64,000 nt of DNA from an uncultured Alphaproteobacteria bacterium (lineage in GTDB: Bacteria; Pseudomonadota; Alphaproteobacteria; UBA8366; GCA-2717185): assembly GCA_943788635.1 (NCBI GenBank), contig CALSRA010000027.1, positions 1-64,000 on the forward strand, read 5' to 3'. Position 1 is the stretch's first letter, and each line of letters starts with the position of its first letter. The notes under the pieces were generated by a model. It saw nothing but the letters and a program-made list of their open reading frames with translations, did not search any database and was not told where the DNA came from. Made by a program: the position numbers and the translations under genes. Shown piece by piece: positions 55,082 through 63,597 of this stretch.

Positions 55082-56086
55082 ATGAACACTGCAGCACAGA
55101 CCCCTTTCGCCGCCCCGGTCGTGGATGAACTCACGGTCCGCGTCGTGGTCGATTCTTCCTATGAACGGTTCCTGCCGGCCGTCAGCCATCCGATGGTCAA
55201 GGTCCAGCACATGAAGAAAATTCCGGGGCGGCAGATGTCGACCCTGGCGGCGGAATGGGGGCTGTCGCTGCATCTTGAATCAGCCAGCAACGGGGCGAAA
55301 TCGCAATACCTGCTGGATTTCGGCTATACGCCGGAAATCCTCAACCGCAATTTCGACCTGCTTGGCGTTGATCCCCGAAAAATCAACGGGCTGATCCTCA
55401 GCCATGGTCATCGCGACCATTTCGGCGGGCTGGACGGGTTCGTGCTGCAATACCGGTCGCATATGCGTGACGACATGTCACTCTATGTCGGTGGCGAAGA
55501 TGTGTTCCGCGAAAAATGGCTGCAGGAAAAGGGGCAGGAGCCGGTTTCCTGGGGCATCCTCGACCGCAAGGGGCTGGTGGCGCAGCATGTCAGCCCGGTC
55601 TGCTGCGGTGTGCCGCATGCGCTCGATGGCTGTTTCACCTCGGGCTATATCGAACGCAACACCTTCGAAACCGTCAGCGGCGGCACGCTGATCGACGAGG
55701 CCGAAGACCACTTCACATCAGACGAACGCAGCGGCAGGCTGGTCAGAGACCTGCATCCCGAAGAACACGGCACCTGCTACATCATCAAGGGCAAGGGGCT
55801 GGTGGTGATTTCATCCTGCGGCCATGTCGGGCTGATCAACACGATCCACACGGCGATGGCGGTGTCGAATGTCGACAAGGTGCATGCGGTGATTGGCGGC
55901 TTCCATCTTGGTCCGGCGCCGCTGGACTATATCAGCCACACAGTGGACGAGCTGGAAGCGCTCAACCCCGACGTGGTGGTGCCGATGCATTGTTCCGGCG
56001 CGAATTTCATCGACGCCATGCGCCGCCGCATGCCCGACCAACTGGTGACATCCAATGTCGGCAGCAGTTTTACGTTCGGGGTCTGA
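55082..56086 (+). CDS. MBL-fold metallo-hydrolase
   Basis: A 334-residue metallo-beta-lactamase-fold protein. The metal motif is HGHRDHFGGLDGF (about 103-115) with later ligands VISSCGHVGLINT and PMHCSGANF. The extended family includes the pterin-related 4-(beta-D-ribofuranosyl)aminobenzene 5-phosphate synthase types; the substrate here is unknown. An AAAAGGGTAAACGC site precedes ATG at 55082. It follows the cupin gene and a LysR gene, likely one operon. Confidence 0.87.
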   Translation: MNTAAQTPFAAPVVDELTVRVVVDSSYERFLPAVSHPMVKVQHMKKIPGRQMSTLAAEWGLSLHLESASNGAKSQYLLDFGYTPEILNRNFDLLGVDPRKINGLILSHGHRDHFGGLDGFVLQYRSHMRDDMSLYVGGEDVFREKWLQEKGQEPVSWGILDRKGLVAQHVSPVCCGVPHALDGCFTSGYIERNTFETVSGGTLIDEAEDHFTSDERSGRLVRDLHPEEHGTCYIIKGKGLVVISSCGHVGLINTIHTAMAVSNVDKVHAVIGGFHLGPAPLDYISHTVDELEALNPDVVVPMHCSGANFIDAMRRRMPDQLVTSNVGSSFTFGV

Positions 56087-56143
56087 AGCAAATCCCGAGC
56101 AAATTGTTTAAATCTGCGACGACGATTTGCGAGAACCATAAAG

Positions 56144-57484
56144 TCAGTCCGCCGCCTGTGTCTTGTCGAACCCGGTCGCTTCCGGGCGATCCAGCCCGTA
56201 ATGGTCGCGCAGGGTTTCACCTTCGTATGCGGTGCGGAACAACCCGCGCTGCTGCAGGATAGGAACGACGCCTTCGATGAAGCTGTCGAGCATGGTCGGC
56301 AGCAGCGGCGGCATGATGTTAAAACCATCGGCCGCGCCGTCGGTGCACCAGTCCTGGATCAGGTCGGCGGTCTGTTCCGGCGTCCCGGCGAAGGTGAAAT
56401 GCCCGCGCGCGCCGGCCAGTCGTGACAGCAACTGCCGCAGGGTCAGCCCTTCGCGTTCGACCAGCCCGACGATCAGTTCGGTACGGCTGCGCGCCGCTTC
56501 CACGGTGGCCGGATCGGGGAAGTCGCCGGGTTTCAGCGGTGTGTCCAGTGGCAGGTGGGTGAAGTCATACCCGCCAAACCGGGCCGACAGCCGCTGCCGG
56601 CCAACATCCGTATCCGCCAGGTCGTTCAGTTCGGTCGCCAGGCGCTGGGCTTCTTCCTCGGTACCGGCAACGACCGGGCTCAATCCCGGCAGCACGACAA
56701 CCTGGTCCCCGGCACGCCCTTCGGCGGCGGCGCGGGATTTCAGGTCGGCGTAGAATTCCTGTGCCGTGGCCTTTTCCATATGCGCGGTAAACACCGCTTC
56801 GGCATGGCGTGCGGCGAAACCCCGTCCGGCATCGGATGATCCGGCCTGCACCAGAACCGGCCGGCCCTGTGGCCCGCGCGGCAGGTTCAGCGGTCCTTCG
56901 ACCTGGTAATGTTCGCTGACATGATTGATCGGGCGGATGCGGTCGATATCCGCGTACAGTCCGCTTTCCCGGTCGTCGAGGATCGCATCATCGGCCCAGC
57001 TGTCCCACAGCGCCTTGGCCGCCTGCAGGTATTCTTCGGCGATGGCATAGCGGTCCGCATGGCTGACCTGGTCGTCGCCGCTGTAATTCCGGGCGGCATC
57101 CGCCGACCATGAGGTCACGATATTCCAGCCGACGCGGCCGCCGCTGATATGGTCCAGCGAGGCGAATTGCCGGGCGAGATTGAACGGTTCCGAATAGGTG
57201 GTCGAGGCGGTGGCGATCAACCCGATACGGCTGGTCGCCATGGCGATCGCGCCCAGTGCGGTGATCGGTTCCAGCCAGGTGCGTGGCGCGCGTTTCACGT
57301 CCCAGCGCAGCGACAGTTGGTCGGCCATGAAGATCGAATCGAACAACCCGGCTTCCGCCCGTTGCGCCAGATCGGTGTAGTAGCCGATATCGGTCAGCGG
57401 CAGGGGAGAGGAATCACCGTGCCGCCATGCGGCTTCATGATGGCCACGGGTATGGATAAAGAGATTGAGGTGCATTTTTTTCAT
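56144..57484 (-). CDS. NtaA/SnaA/DszA-type flavin monooxygenase
   Basis: A 446-residue LLM-family oxygenase of the large NtaA/SnaA/DszA group, which uses FMNH2 from a separate reductase. MKKMHLNLFIHTRGHHEAAWRH is the family start. LDHISGGRVGWNIVTSWSADAARNYSGDD is the signature, and PVLVQAGSSDAGRGFAARHAEAVF follows. The substrate is not inferable; no reductase gene is close by. Two adjacent ATGs, 57487 and 57484, could start it. It converges with the MBL gene. Confidence 0.9.
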   Translation of the reverse strand: MKKMHLNLFIHTRGHHEAAWRHGDSSPLPLTDIGYYTDLAQRAEAGLFDSIFMADQLSLRWDVKRAPRTWLEPITALGAIAMATSRIGLIATASTTYSEPFNLARQFASLDHISGGRVGWNIVTSWSADAARNYSGDDQVSHADRYAIAEEYLQAAKALWDSWADDAILDDRESGLYADIDRIRPINHVSEHYQVEGPLNLPRGPQGRPVLVQAGSSDAGRGFAARHAEAVFTAHMEKATAQEFYADLKSRAAAEGRAGDQVVVLPGLSPVVAGTEEEAQRLATELNDLADTDVGRQRLSARFGGYDFTHLPLDTPLKPGDFPDPATVEAARSRTELIVGLVEREGLTLRQLLSRLAGARGHFTFAGTPEQTADLIQDWCTDGAADGFNIMPPLLPTMLDSFIEGVVPILQQRGLFRTAYEGETLRDHYGLDRPEATGFDKTQAAD

Positions 57485-57625
57485 CATGACGCGGATTTTA
57501 GGGTGTGCCGGTGCCGCCGTCCACGGGGGCTGCCTGCGGTGGATTGGCGCGCTGTTTCCGCGTTATGGTATAGGTGTCCTATTGTCCGGCTTGATTTCGA
57601 ACGGCACGGCCCCGGAGGCACGCAG

Positions 57626-58282
57626 ATGTTTCTGACGCGTTTCAGTCTCGCGCTATTTGCCCTGATCATACAGGCGACGCCTGCCTGGCCCCAAGCGCCG
57701 GAACCGTTGTTCGGACCGACACAGGAAATTCCGCGCGATTACAAAAGCTGGTCGCTGTTTCTGGTGTGCAATCCGGAATGGCTGCTGGATGAACGACGCG
57801 ACGACCTGATTGCACTGTATCACCGCTTTGACGCCTTCGGTCACAGCATTGGTCCGGATCATGCCGCGATCTGGTTCTGGAAAACGGAAGACCGCGACGC
57901 ATTGTTCGGCGATACGCCGCCGGGGAAACTGATCGATGTTGGCCGCAGCGCGACCTATTGCGCACGCTACGGGTTGTTGCCCAGCGAAGGGCCGCATGTC
58001 CTGATCACGACACGCCATCCGGATGACGATGAACCCGGCGACCGTTCGGTTCTGAAACTCAATGGCCTCGATCCAGACGATATCGTGACATTACTGGCCA
58101 AACTGGCCGACCAGGTGCTGGTTACGGGGCTACAGCAGGAAGACCTGGATTCGGAGCGGTCATGGCGGCGCTGGCTGGGTGCGGCGGAAACGGTTTTTGA
58201 TGCCGGGTTTGGCTGGATCGACCGGGTAAAGCTTGCGATCGATACGAAGTTCTTCACGCTCGAAATCGAGGGCGGGCGTTAG
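57626..58282 (+). CDS. Hypothetical exported protein, 218 residues
   Basis: No family recognised. The N-terminus MFLTRFSLALFALIIQATPAWPQ is a good signal peptide, then PTQEIPRDYKSWSLFLVCNPEWLL and a mixed region ending WRRWLGAAETVFDAGFGWIDRVKLAIDTKFFTLE. A CGGAGGCACGCAG site precedes ATG at 57626. The stop lies in a GGGCGTTA/TAACGCCC hairpin that may end transcription from both sides. I have no role to suggest. Confidence 0.65.
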   Translation: MFLTRFSLALFALIIQATPAWPQAPEPLFGPTQEIPRDYKSWSLFLVCNPEWLLDERRDDLIALYHRFDAFGHSIGPDHAAIWFWKTEDRDALFGDTPPGKLIDVGRSATYCARYGLLPSEGPHVLITTRHPDDDEPGDRSVLKLNGLDPDDIVTLLAKLADQVLVTGLQQEDLDSERSWRRWLGAAETVFDAGFGWIDRVKLAIDTKFFTLEIEGGR

Positions 58283-58293
58283 CCGTAACGCCC
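58274..58293. terminator. Short hairpin between convergent genes
   Basis: GGGCGTTA (58274-58281) and TAACGCCC (58286-58293) with a GCCG loop form an 8-bp stem overlapping the stop codon of the plus-strand gene. No long T run follows, so it is a weak candidate. Confidence 0.4.
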
Positions 58294-58300
58294 GCTACGG

Positions 58301-58435
58301 TCAGCTTGCGGAGCCCACGATGAAGGTGACGGAGCCAACGGCACAAATCCACCAGCCAAAGGTGAAGATGGTAAAGGCCCAGCCACTGACGACCCGCATC
58401 TTGCGTTCATTTTCGGTTTCGGGGAGGTTTGTCAT
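58301..58435 (-). CDS. Small membrane protein, 44 residues
   Basis: A short frame on the minus strand starts MTNLPETENERKMRVV, continues to one strongly hydrophobic helix (GWAFTIFTFGWWICAVGSV) and ends SAS. The charged N-terminus plus a single helix is typical of small bitopic proteins. The upstream AAGAAAG site is weak. It is convergent with the exported protein gene and has no known family to me. It is too short for most gene finders. Confidence 0.5.
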   Translation of the reverse strand: MTNLPETENERKMRVVSGWAFTIFTFGWWICAVGSVTFIVGSAS

Positions 58436-58566
58436 TCTTATTTTTCTTTCTTGTCGGTATTTTGTACGGGCTTGATCTTCCGTACTGCCCGCAGCCTACT
58501 CTTTTTCCTCCGAACAGTCTCCTAACGCATTACGCGACCGGGTGACGCATGTGTTGTCGCCCCAAT

Positions 58567-59500
58567 TTACCCTTCAGATAGCGGCGTTTTGTCGGTGAGG
58601 AGCGCTGCTTCACGGCGTACCATCGCGACGAACTGCCGGGCCGCCGGCGAATGGTCGGTGCTGCGGCGGGCCAGCCGGATCGGCGCGACCAGCCGGGGGG
58701 TGGTGGAAAGGCGGCGATAGGCGATCCCGTCCAGCCGCATGCCGCACAGGGATTCCGGCACAATCGTCACGCCCAACCCGGCGGCAACGAGGTTCAGGGT
58801 TGCGGTGATCCGCGGGGCTTCCTGTTCGATCCGTGGCGGAAATCCGGCGGCATGACAGGGCGCCGACAATCGCGTCATGCAGTCCCGGGCCAGAGGCACG
58901 CCGGTACAGCACAAAGGATTCGGCGGCGAGTTCGGCCAACGGCAGGGCGGCCTCGCTGTCCTTACCCGCCAGCCTATGGCCGCTGGGCAGGGCTGCATAC
59001 ATTTGTTCTTCCAGCAGTTCATGCACCGATACGCCCTCGCCTTCGGGGATGGGCGAACGGACAAAGGCGGCGTCAAGCTGCTCCGTGCGCAGCGCGGCGA
59101 CCAGATCCCCCGTGCCGCTTTCCTCCAGCACAACGGATACGCGCGGGTGGTTTTCCCGGAACAGCCGGATCGCGCGCGGTACGAAAGGGTGGATCGGCGC
59201 CGAACTGGTGAAGCCGATCACGATCCGTCCCAGCTCGCCACGTGCGGTGCGCTGCGCCCGGGTCAATGCGCGTTCGACCTGCGCCAGCACCGCCTGGGCA
59301 TCGACCAGCAGTGACTGCCCCGCATCGGTCAATTCAACCCCGCGCGGCTTGCGCCGGAACAGTTGCAGTTCCAGTTCGTCTTCCAGCGCGCGGATGGATT
59401 GGCTCAGTGGTGGTTGTTGCATGCCCAGGCGTACGGCGGCCCGGGTGATGTGGCCTTCCTCGGCAACGGCAACGAAGTGGCGTAGGTGGCGTAAATCCAT
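58567..59500 (-). CDS. LysR-family transcriptional regulator, one frameshift
   Basis: A LTTR of about 310 residues after repair. The HTH is MDLRHLRHFVAVAEEGHITRAAVRLG plus PPLSQSIRALEDELELQLFRR. The effector domain starts GRIVIGFTSSAPIHPFVPRAIR and ends in VPESLCGMRLDGIAYRRL. The first frame ends in the wrong sequence after GPGLHDAIVGAL; removing one C from the GGG/CCC at 58858-58860 gives GACHAAGFPPRIEQEAPR and joins the C-terminal part. It is divergent from the aconitase gene, so control of that gene is likely. Confidence 0.82.
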
Positions 59501-59512
59501 AACCATATATTT

Positions 59513-59522
59513 TTCATATGAA
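59513..59522. promoter_or_regulatory. Palindrome between the LysR and aconitase genes
   Basis: TTCATATGAA is a perfect 10-base palindrome inside an AT-rich stretch that extends to about 59541, only a dozen bases upstream of the lysR start and about 90 upstream of the aconitase ATG. It has the look of a LysR-type operator, but binding is inferred. Confidence 0.4.
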
Positions 59523-59613
59523 TATAGCCGGTAACATATATTGGAAAGATGGATTCGCCAAGCTTAGCTTCAGACCCACACGCGATTTCGCGACATCAAT
59601 GGAGGGCTGAAAC

Positions 59614-61893
59614 ATGGCTGCGGTTGAAACCACGACAGATATGGTTGCGGGTGTTTACGAGAAAATGGCGGTGAACCAGGACCGGGCACGGGCGCGGCTG
59701 GGCCGGCCGCTGACCCTGTCGGAAAAGCTGCTGTTCGGGCATCTGGAAGACCCGGATGCCGGCGAACTGGAACCGGGGCGCAGCTTCCTGGCGCTGTATC
59801 CGGACCGGGTGGCGTTTCAGGATGTGCTGGGCCAATCCGGCATGTTGCAGTTCATGCAGACCGGGCTGGACCGGGTTGCGCTGCCGACCACCATCCATTG
59901 CGATCATCTGATTCAGGCGCGGACCGGCGCCGTCTCCGACCTGCATGAATCGCTGGGCGAGAACAGCGAGGTCTATGACTTCCTGCGATCCGCCGCGGCG
60001 CGTTACGGTGCGGGGTTCTGGGGACCGGGGGCCGGCATCATCCATCAGGTGATTCTGGAAAACTATGCCTTCCCGGGCGGCTTGCTGATCGGCACGGATT
60101 CGCACACGCCGAACGCCGGCGGGCTTGGCGCCTGCGCGGTCGGGGTTGGCGGCGCGGATGCGGTTGGGGCCATCGCGGGGCTGCCGTGGGAGTTGCTGTA
60201 TCCCAAACGGATCGCCGTGGTGCTGACGGGCAAGCTGGATGGATGGACCGCGCCGAAGGATGTGATCCTGTGGGTCGCGGGGCAGCTTGGCGTCGCCGGC
60301 GGCACCAATGCCATCGTTGAATATATCGGCCCCGGTACACAAACGATCAGCGCCACCGGCAAGGCGACCATCACCAATATGGGCGCCGAACTGGGCGCAA
60401 CGACTTCGGTTTTCCCCTATGACAGCCGGATGGGGGATTATCTGCGGGCAACCGGGCGGGGCGGTATCGCCTCACTGGCCGAACTTGCAAAACACCTGCT
60501 GGTCCCCGACCCGGAAGTCGAAGCCGATCCGCATGCCCATTACGATCAGGTGCTGACGCTCGATCTTTCGACGCTGGAACCGCATGTCGTCGGTCCGCAT
60601 TCACCGGACCGTGCCCGACCCCTGTCCGCGCTGGCGGCGGAAGTCGCTGACCCGGCGAATGAATTCGTTGATGTGATTTCCAGCGCGCTGATCGGCAGTT
60701 GCACCAACTCGTCCTACGAGGATATGAGCCGCGCCGCCGATGTGGCCGCCCAGGCCGGGGCGCAGGGGATGACCGGGGCAACGCCGCTGATGGTGACGAC
60801 GGGTTCCGAACGGGTGCGCGCGACCATTGCCCGCGACGGACAGACAGCGGCCCTGGAAGCGACCGGTGCAACGGTGCTCGCCAATGCCTGTGGGCCCTGT
60901 ATCGGCCAGTGGCGGCGCGATCCGGACGCGGCGCCCGGGCCGAACACGATCCTGACATCGTACAATCGCAACTTTCCCGCCCGCAATGACGGACGGCCCG
61001 CGACGATGAACTTCATCGCCAGTCCGGAAGTCGTGACCGCGCTCGCGCTGGCCGGGCGGTTGTCCTTCGATCCGCGCCGCGATACGCTGACCGGTGCCGA
61101 CGGCAAACCCTTCCGGCTGGACCCGCCCGCCCCCGCCCCGGATATTCCCGCCGCCGGGTTTGATGCGGGCCACCCCGATTACACCGCGCCCCCGGAATGC
61201 GGCCGCGATATCGTTCTGGAAATCGATTCCGCCAGCACGCGCCTGCAGCGGTTGGAACCCTGGCCGGCCTGGGACGGGCGCGACTTCCTGGACATGCCGG
61301 TGCTGGTCAAGGCGACGGGCAAGACGACAACCGACCAGATTTCACCCGCGGGTCCCTGGCTTGCCTATCGGGGGCATCTGGACCGGTTCAGCGACAACAT
61401 GCTGTCCGGTGCGGTCAACGCCGACACCGGGGAACGGGGGACAGGTCATAACCAGCTGACCGGGGCGGACGGCGAGAGCCTTTCCGCGATCGCCCGGTCC
61501 TATCAGGCGGCGGCCGTACCCTGGGTCGTGATCGGCGATTCCAATTACGGCGAAGGCAGCAGCCGCGAACATGCGGCCCTGTCCCCCCGCTTCCTCGGTG
61601 GCGTCGCGGTGATCGCCCGCAGCTTCGCCCGCATCCATGAAACCAACCTGAAGAAGCAGGGCCTGCTGGCACTGACCTTCACGGACCCGGATGACTACGA
61701 CCGGATCCGGCGCGGTGACCGGTTAAGTCTGCTGGCGCTCAGGGACCTTGCACCTGGGACGCCGGTCAATTGCCGGGTTGTCCATGGCGACGGCACGGTG
61801 GAAACCCTGCCGCTGACGCATACCTATACCGATGCGCAACTTGGCTGGTTTCACGCGGGCTCGGCCGTGAACGTTATTCGGATGGCGTTCTGA
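59614..61893 (+). CDS. Aconitate hydratase, mitochondrial type
   Basis: A 759-residue [4Fe-4S] enzyme that interconverts citrate and isocitrate. The length and HCDHLIQARTGAVSDL, SLGENSEVYDFLRSAAARYG fit the mitochondrial-type (ACO2-like) family rather than the 890-residue AcnA. Cluster cysteines are in GSCTNSSYEDM and ANACGPCIGQW. The swivel domain begins near DMPVLVKATGKTTTDQISPAG and ends with GDSNYGEGSSREHAALSPR. A TGGAGGG site precedes the ATG. The divergent LysR regulator probably controls it. It may be specialised or the main aconitase. Confidence 0.93.
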   Translation: MAAVETTTDMVAGVYEKMAVNQDRARARLGRPLTLSEKLLFGHLEDPDAGELEPGRSFLALYPDRVAFQDVLGQSGMLQFMQTGLDRVALPTTIHCDHLIQARTGAVSDLHESLGENSEVYDFLRSAAARYGAGFWGPGAGIIHQVILENYAFPGGLLIGTDSHTPNAGGLGACAVGVGGADAVGAIAGLPWELLYPKRIAVVLTGKLDGWTAPKDVILWVAGQLGVAGGTNAIVEYIGPGTQTISATGKATITNMGAELGATTSVFPYDSRMGDYLRATGRGGIASLAELAKHLLVPDPEVEADPHAHYDQVLTLDLSTLEPHVVGPHSPDRARPLSALAAEVADPANEFVDVISSALIGSCTNSSYEDMSRAADVAAQAGAQGMTGATPLMVTTGSERVRATIARDGQTAALEATGATVLANACGPCIGQWRRDPDAAPGPNTILTSYNRNFPARNDGRPATMNFIASPEVVTALALAGRLSFDPRRDTLTGADGKPFRLDPPAPAPDIPAAGFDAGHPDYTAPPECGRDIVLEIDSASTRLQRLEPWPAWDGRDFLDMPVLVKATGKTTTDQISPAGPWLAYRGHLDRFSDNMLSGAVNADTGERGTGHNQLTGADGESLSAIARSYQAAAVPWVVIGDSNYGEGSSREHAALSPRFLGGVAVIARSFARIHETNLKKQGLLALTFTDPDDYDRIRRGDRLSLLALRDLAPGTPVNCRVVHGDGTVETLPLTHTYTDAQLGWFHAGSAVNVIRMAF

Positions 61894-61981
61894 TCTTCGA
61901 CAAAACCGGATGTCCAACGGTCCGGCACGGTGGTGGAACATGGCTTCTGCCACTGCGCCGGGCCGGTGGGGGTAAGCGGTG

Positions 61982-63304
61982 TCAGGTCATCCGGCGACGG
62001 CGACGCATCAGGCCCAGCCCGACAAGACCGATAGCGCCGAGCGCAAGGGAACCGGGTTCGGGGACGCTGTTGGTGCCCGCCTGATTTTCGATACTGGCTG
62101 TCGTGGTTGTGCCGAAGGCGTTGACCTGTGAAGTGCCTGTGCCGTCGCCGCTATCGGAAAAGATGGTGATATCGGTTGCCCCGAAGGTGACGACGGGAGG
62201 TGCCGTCGGATCGTCAGGGTTGGTCAGGCTGAAGAAACTGGCGAGGTCGATATCCGCTGGCGGCTCGATATCGCCGAAGACGATTTCGATGATGGCACCC
62301 GCCGCGATGTTCACATCACCGGTCACGTCGATCAGGTCGCCCAGTTCAAGCTGAAGCACCGCGCCGGCCTCAACCGTAAAGTCGCCGACGATTGTCAGGA
62401 TGCCGGGTGAATTGCCGGGCGTGAATTCCGCTTCGTCACCCAGAAAGACGTCACCGTTGATCGTGCCGGCGCCGCTCAAGGTGCCGCCCAGAATGGAAAC
62501 AGTCTGATCAAGGTCGATGTCTCCGTTGACGACCAGGGAGCCGGAATTCTGTGTGAACGATCCTGAGCCGTCTATCAGCCCGCCGTTTGCGACCGTAACC
62601 AGTCCGCCGTTATTCGTGAAGGCGTGGTTATTGGTTAGCGTCAGTGTTCCTTCAACAAAATACGCGCCTGTACTATCGATTGTTTCCCCCAGGATTAAGG
62701 TCTTTGTCGAACCGCTTGGGATTAAAATGGAGCCAGGGGTAGGGCCAGAAACAGCTTCATCTACAATAATGTTGTCAAATTGGTGAAAAGGATCAGCTTG
62801 AATCCATTCAACCTTTTTTAAGTTATTGAAACTATTAACGAAGTCGAATTGTTGCGGCACGAAAGACACGCCGTCTAATGTGAAAGACTGCGTCACTGTG
62901 CCTCCGCCATTGAGAAAGCCTGTGAAGGTTACTGACGGAGTGGTGTTTGCGGTACTTTCTATTAATAAAATGGAGTTCAAGGCAAATGGGTTTCCGTTGT
63001 CCTGAACCAGCCGAGTAACGCCGTTGGTATCAGCGTTGTGCAATGCAGCTGATCCACTGAATAGCGGAAACCCGGGGCCAAAAGAAACAAAGTCGCGGTT
63101 TGCACCCGTTGATGTGGTTTCGTTAGTGATGGAAAATCCATCTTCAGAGTGAGAAACAACACGTTGTCCTGTGCCTGTGGTAGTTAGCGAACTGAAATCT
63201 ATCAATGTGGCGTGACTGTTCCCGATAAATATTAGTTGACTGCATGCGACGATGAGGCCCGTTACATAAAGGTGCCGAATTAAATCAGTCTTGAGTTTAA
63301 GCAC
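61982..63304 (-). CDS. PEP-CTERM-type surface protein
   Basis: A 440-residue exported protein ending in a PEP-CTERM sorting tag: VPEPGSLALGAIGLVGLGL, then RRRRR. Such tags are cut by an exosortase; none is in this window. The GTG start at 63304 follows a GGAGGG site, giving a signal peptide (LYVTGLIVACSQLIFIGNSHA). The body is a beta-rich array with SGTITL-like repeats: TKTLILGETIDSTGAYFVEG and VNGDIDLDQTVSILGGTL resemble autotransporter-type repeat strands. No function can be given. The gene is divergent from the last gene. Confidence 0.82.
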   Translation of the reverse strand: MLKLKTDLIRHLYVTGLIVACSQLIFIGNSHATLIDFSSLTTTGTGQRVVSHSEDGFSITNETTSTGANRDFVSFGPGFPLFSGSAALHNADTNGVTRLVQDNGNPFALNSILLIESTANTTPSVTFTGFLNGGGTVTQSFTLDGVSFVPQQFDFVNSFNNLKKVEWIQADPFHQFDNIIVDEAVSGPTPGSILIPSGSTKTLILGETIDSTGAYFVEGTLTLTNNHAFTNNGGLVTVANGGLIDGSGSFTQNSGSLVVNGDIDLDQTVSILGGTLSGAGTINGDVFLGDEAEFTPGNSPGILTIVGDFTVEAGAVLQLELGDLIDVTGDVNIAAGAIIEIVFGDIEPPADIDLASFFSLTNPDDPTAPPVVTFGATDITIFSDSGDGTGTSQVNAFGTTTTASIENQAGTNSVPEPGSLALGAIGLVGLGLMRRRRRMT

Positions 63305-63494
63305 GCGTTTTCCCTCCACAACAAATGATTGTTCAGTGCCCCTACCCGTTGCCATTCGCCGAACATTTCGTCGGTCTTCGTGAAGGGTGCGGCCACCCCG
63401 TTATGACAGGCAGCGAACGACCATCCGGTTCGCGGCCTGCCCGCATCCTCTTGCCGGCAACATCGTCAGGCTAGGGGGGCGCCCCGTGTCTGTT

Positions 63495-63512
63495 CACCCC
63501 CTTATGGGGGTG
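63495..63512. promoter_or_regulatory. C/G hairpin upstream of the LuxR-like gene
   Basis: CACCCCC (63495-63501), loop TTAT, GGGGGTG (63506-63512): a perfect 7-bp stem about 85 bases upstream of the 63598 start. It could be an operator for the adjacent regulator. The rest of 63305-63597 has no gene I can support. Confidence 0.4.
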
Positions 63513-63597
63513 ATGGGGTCAGATAAACGCGTGGTACCAAGACTCATGGGGCCGTATGCCGTTAAGCTGGCAGCGGAGAAGCAGGGGGGATTGATTT

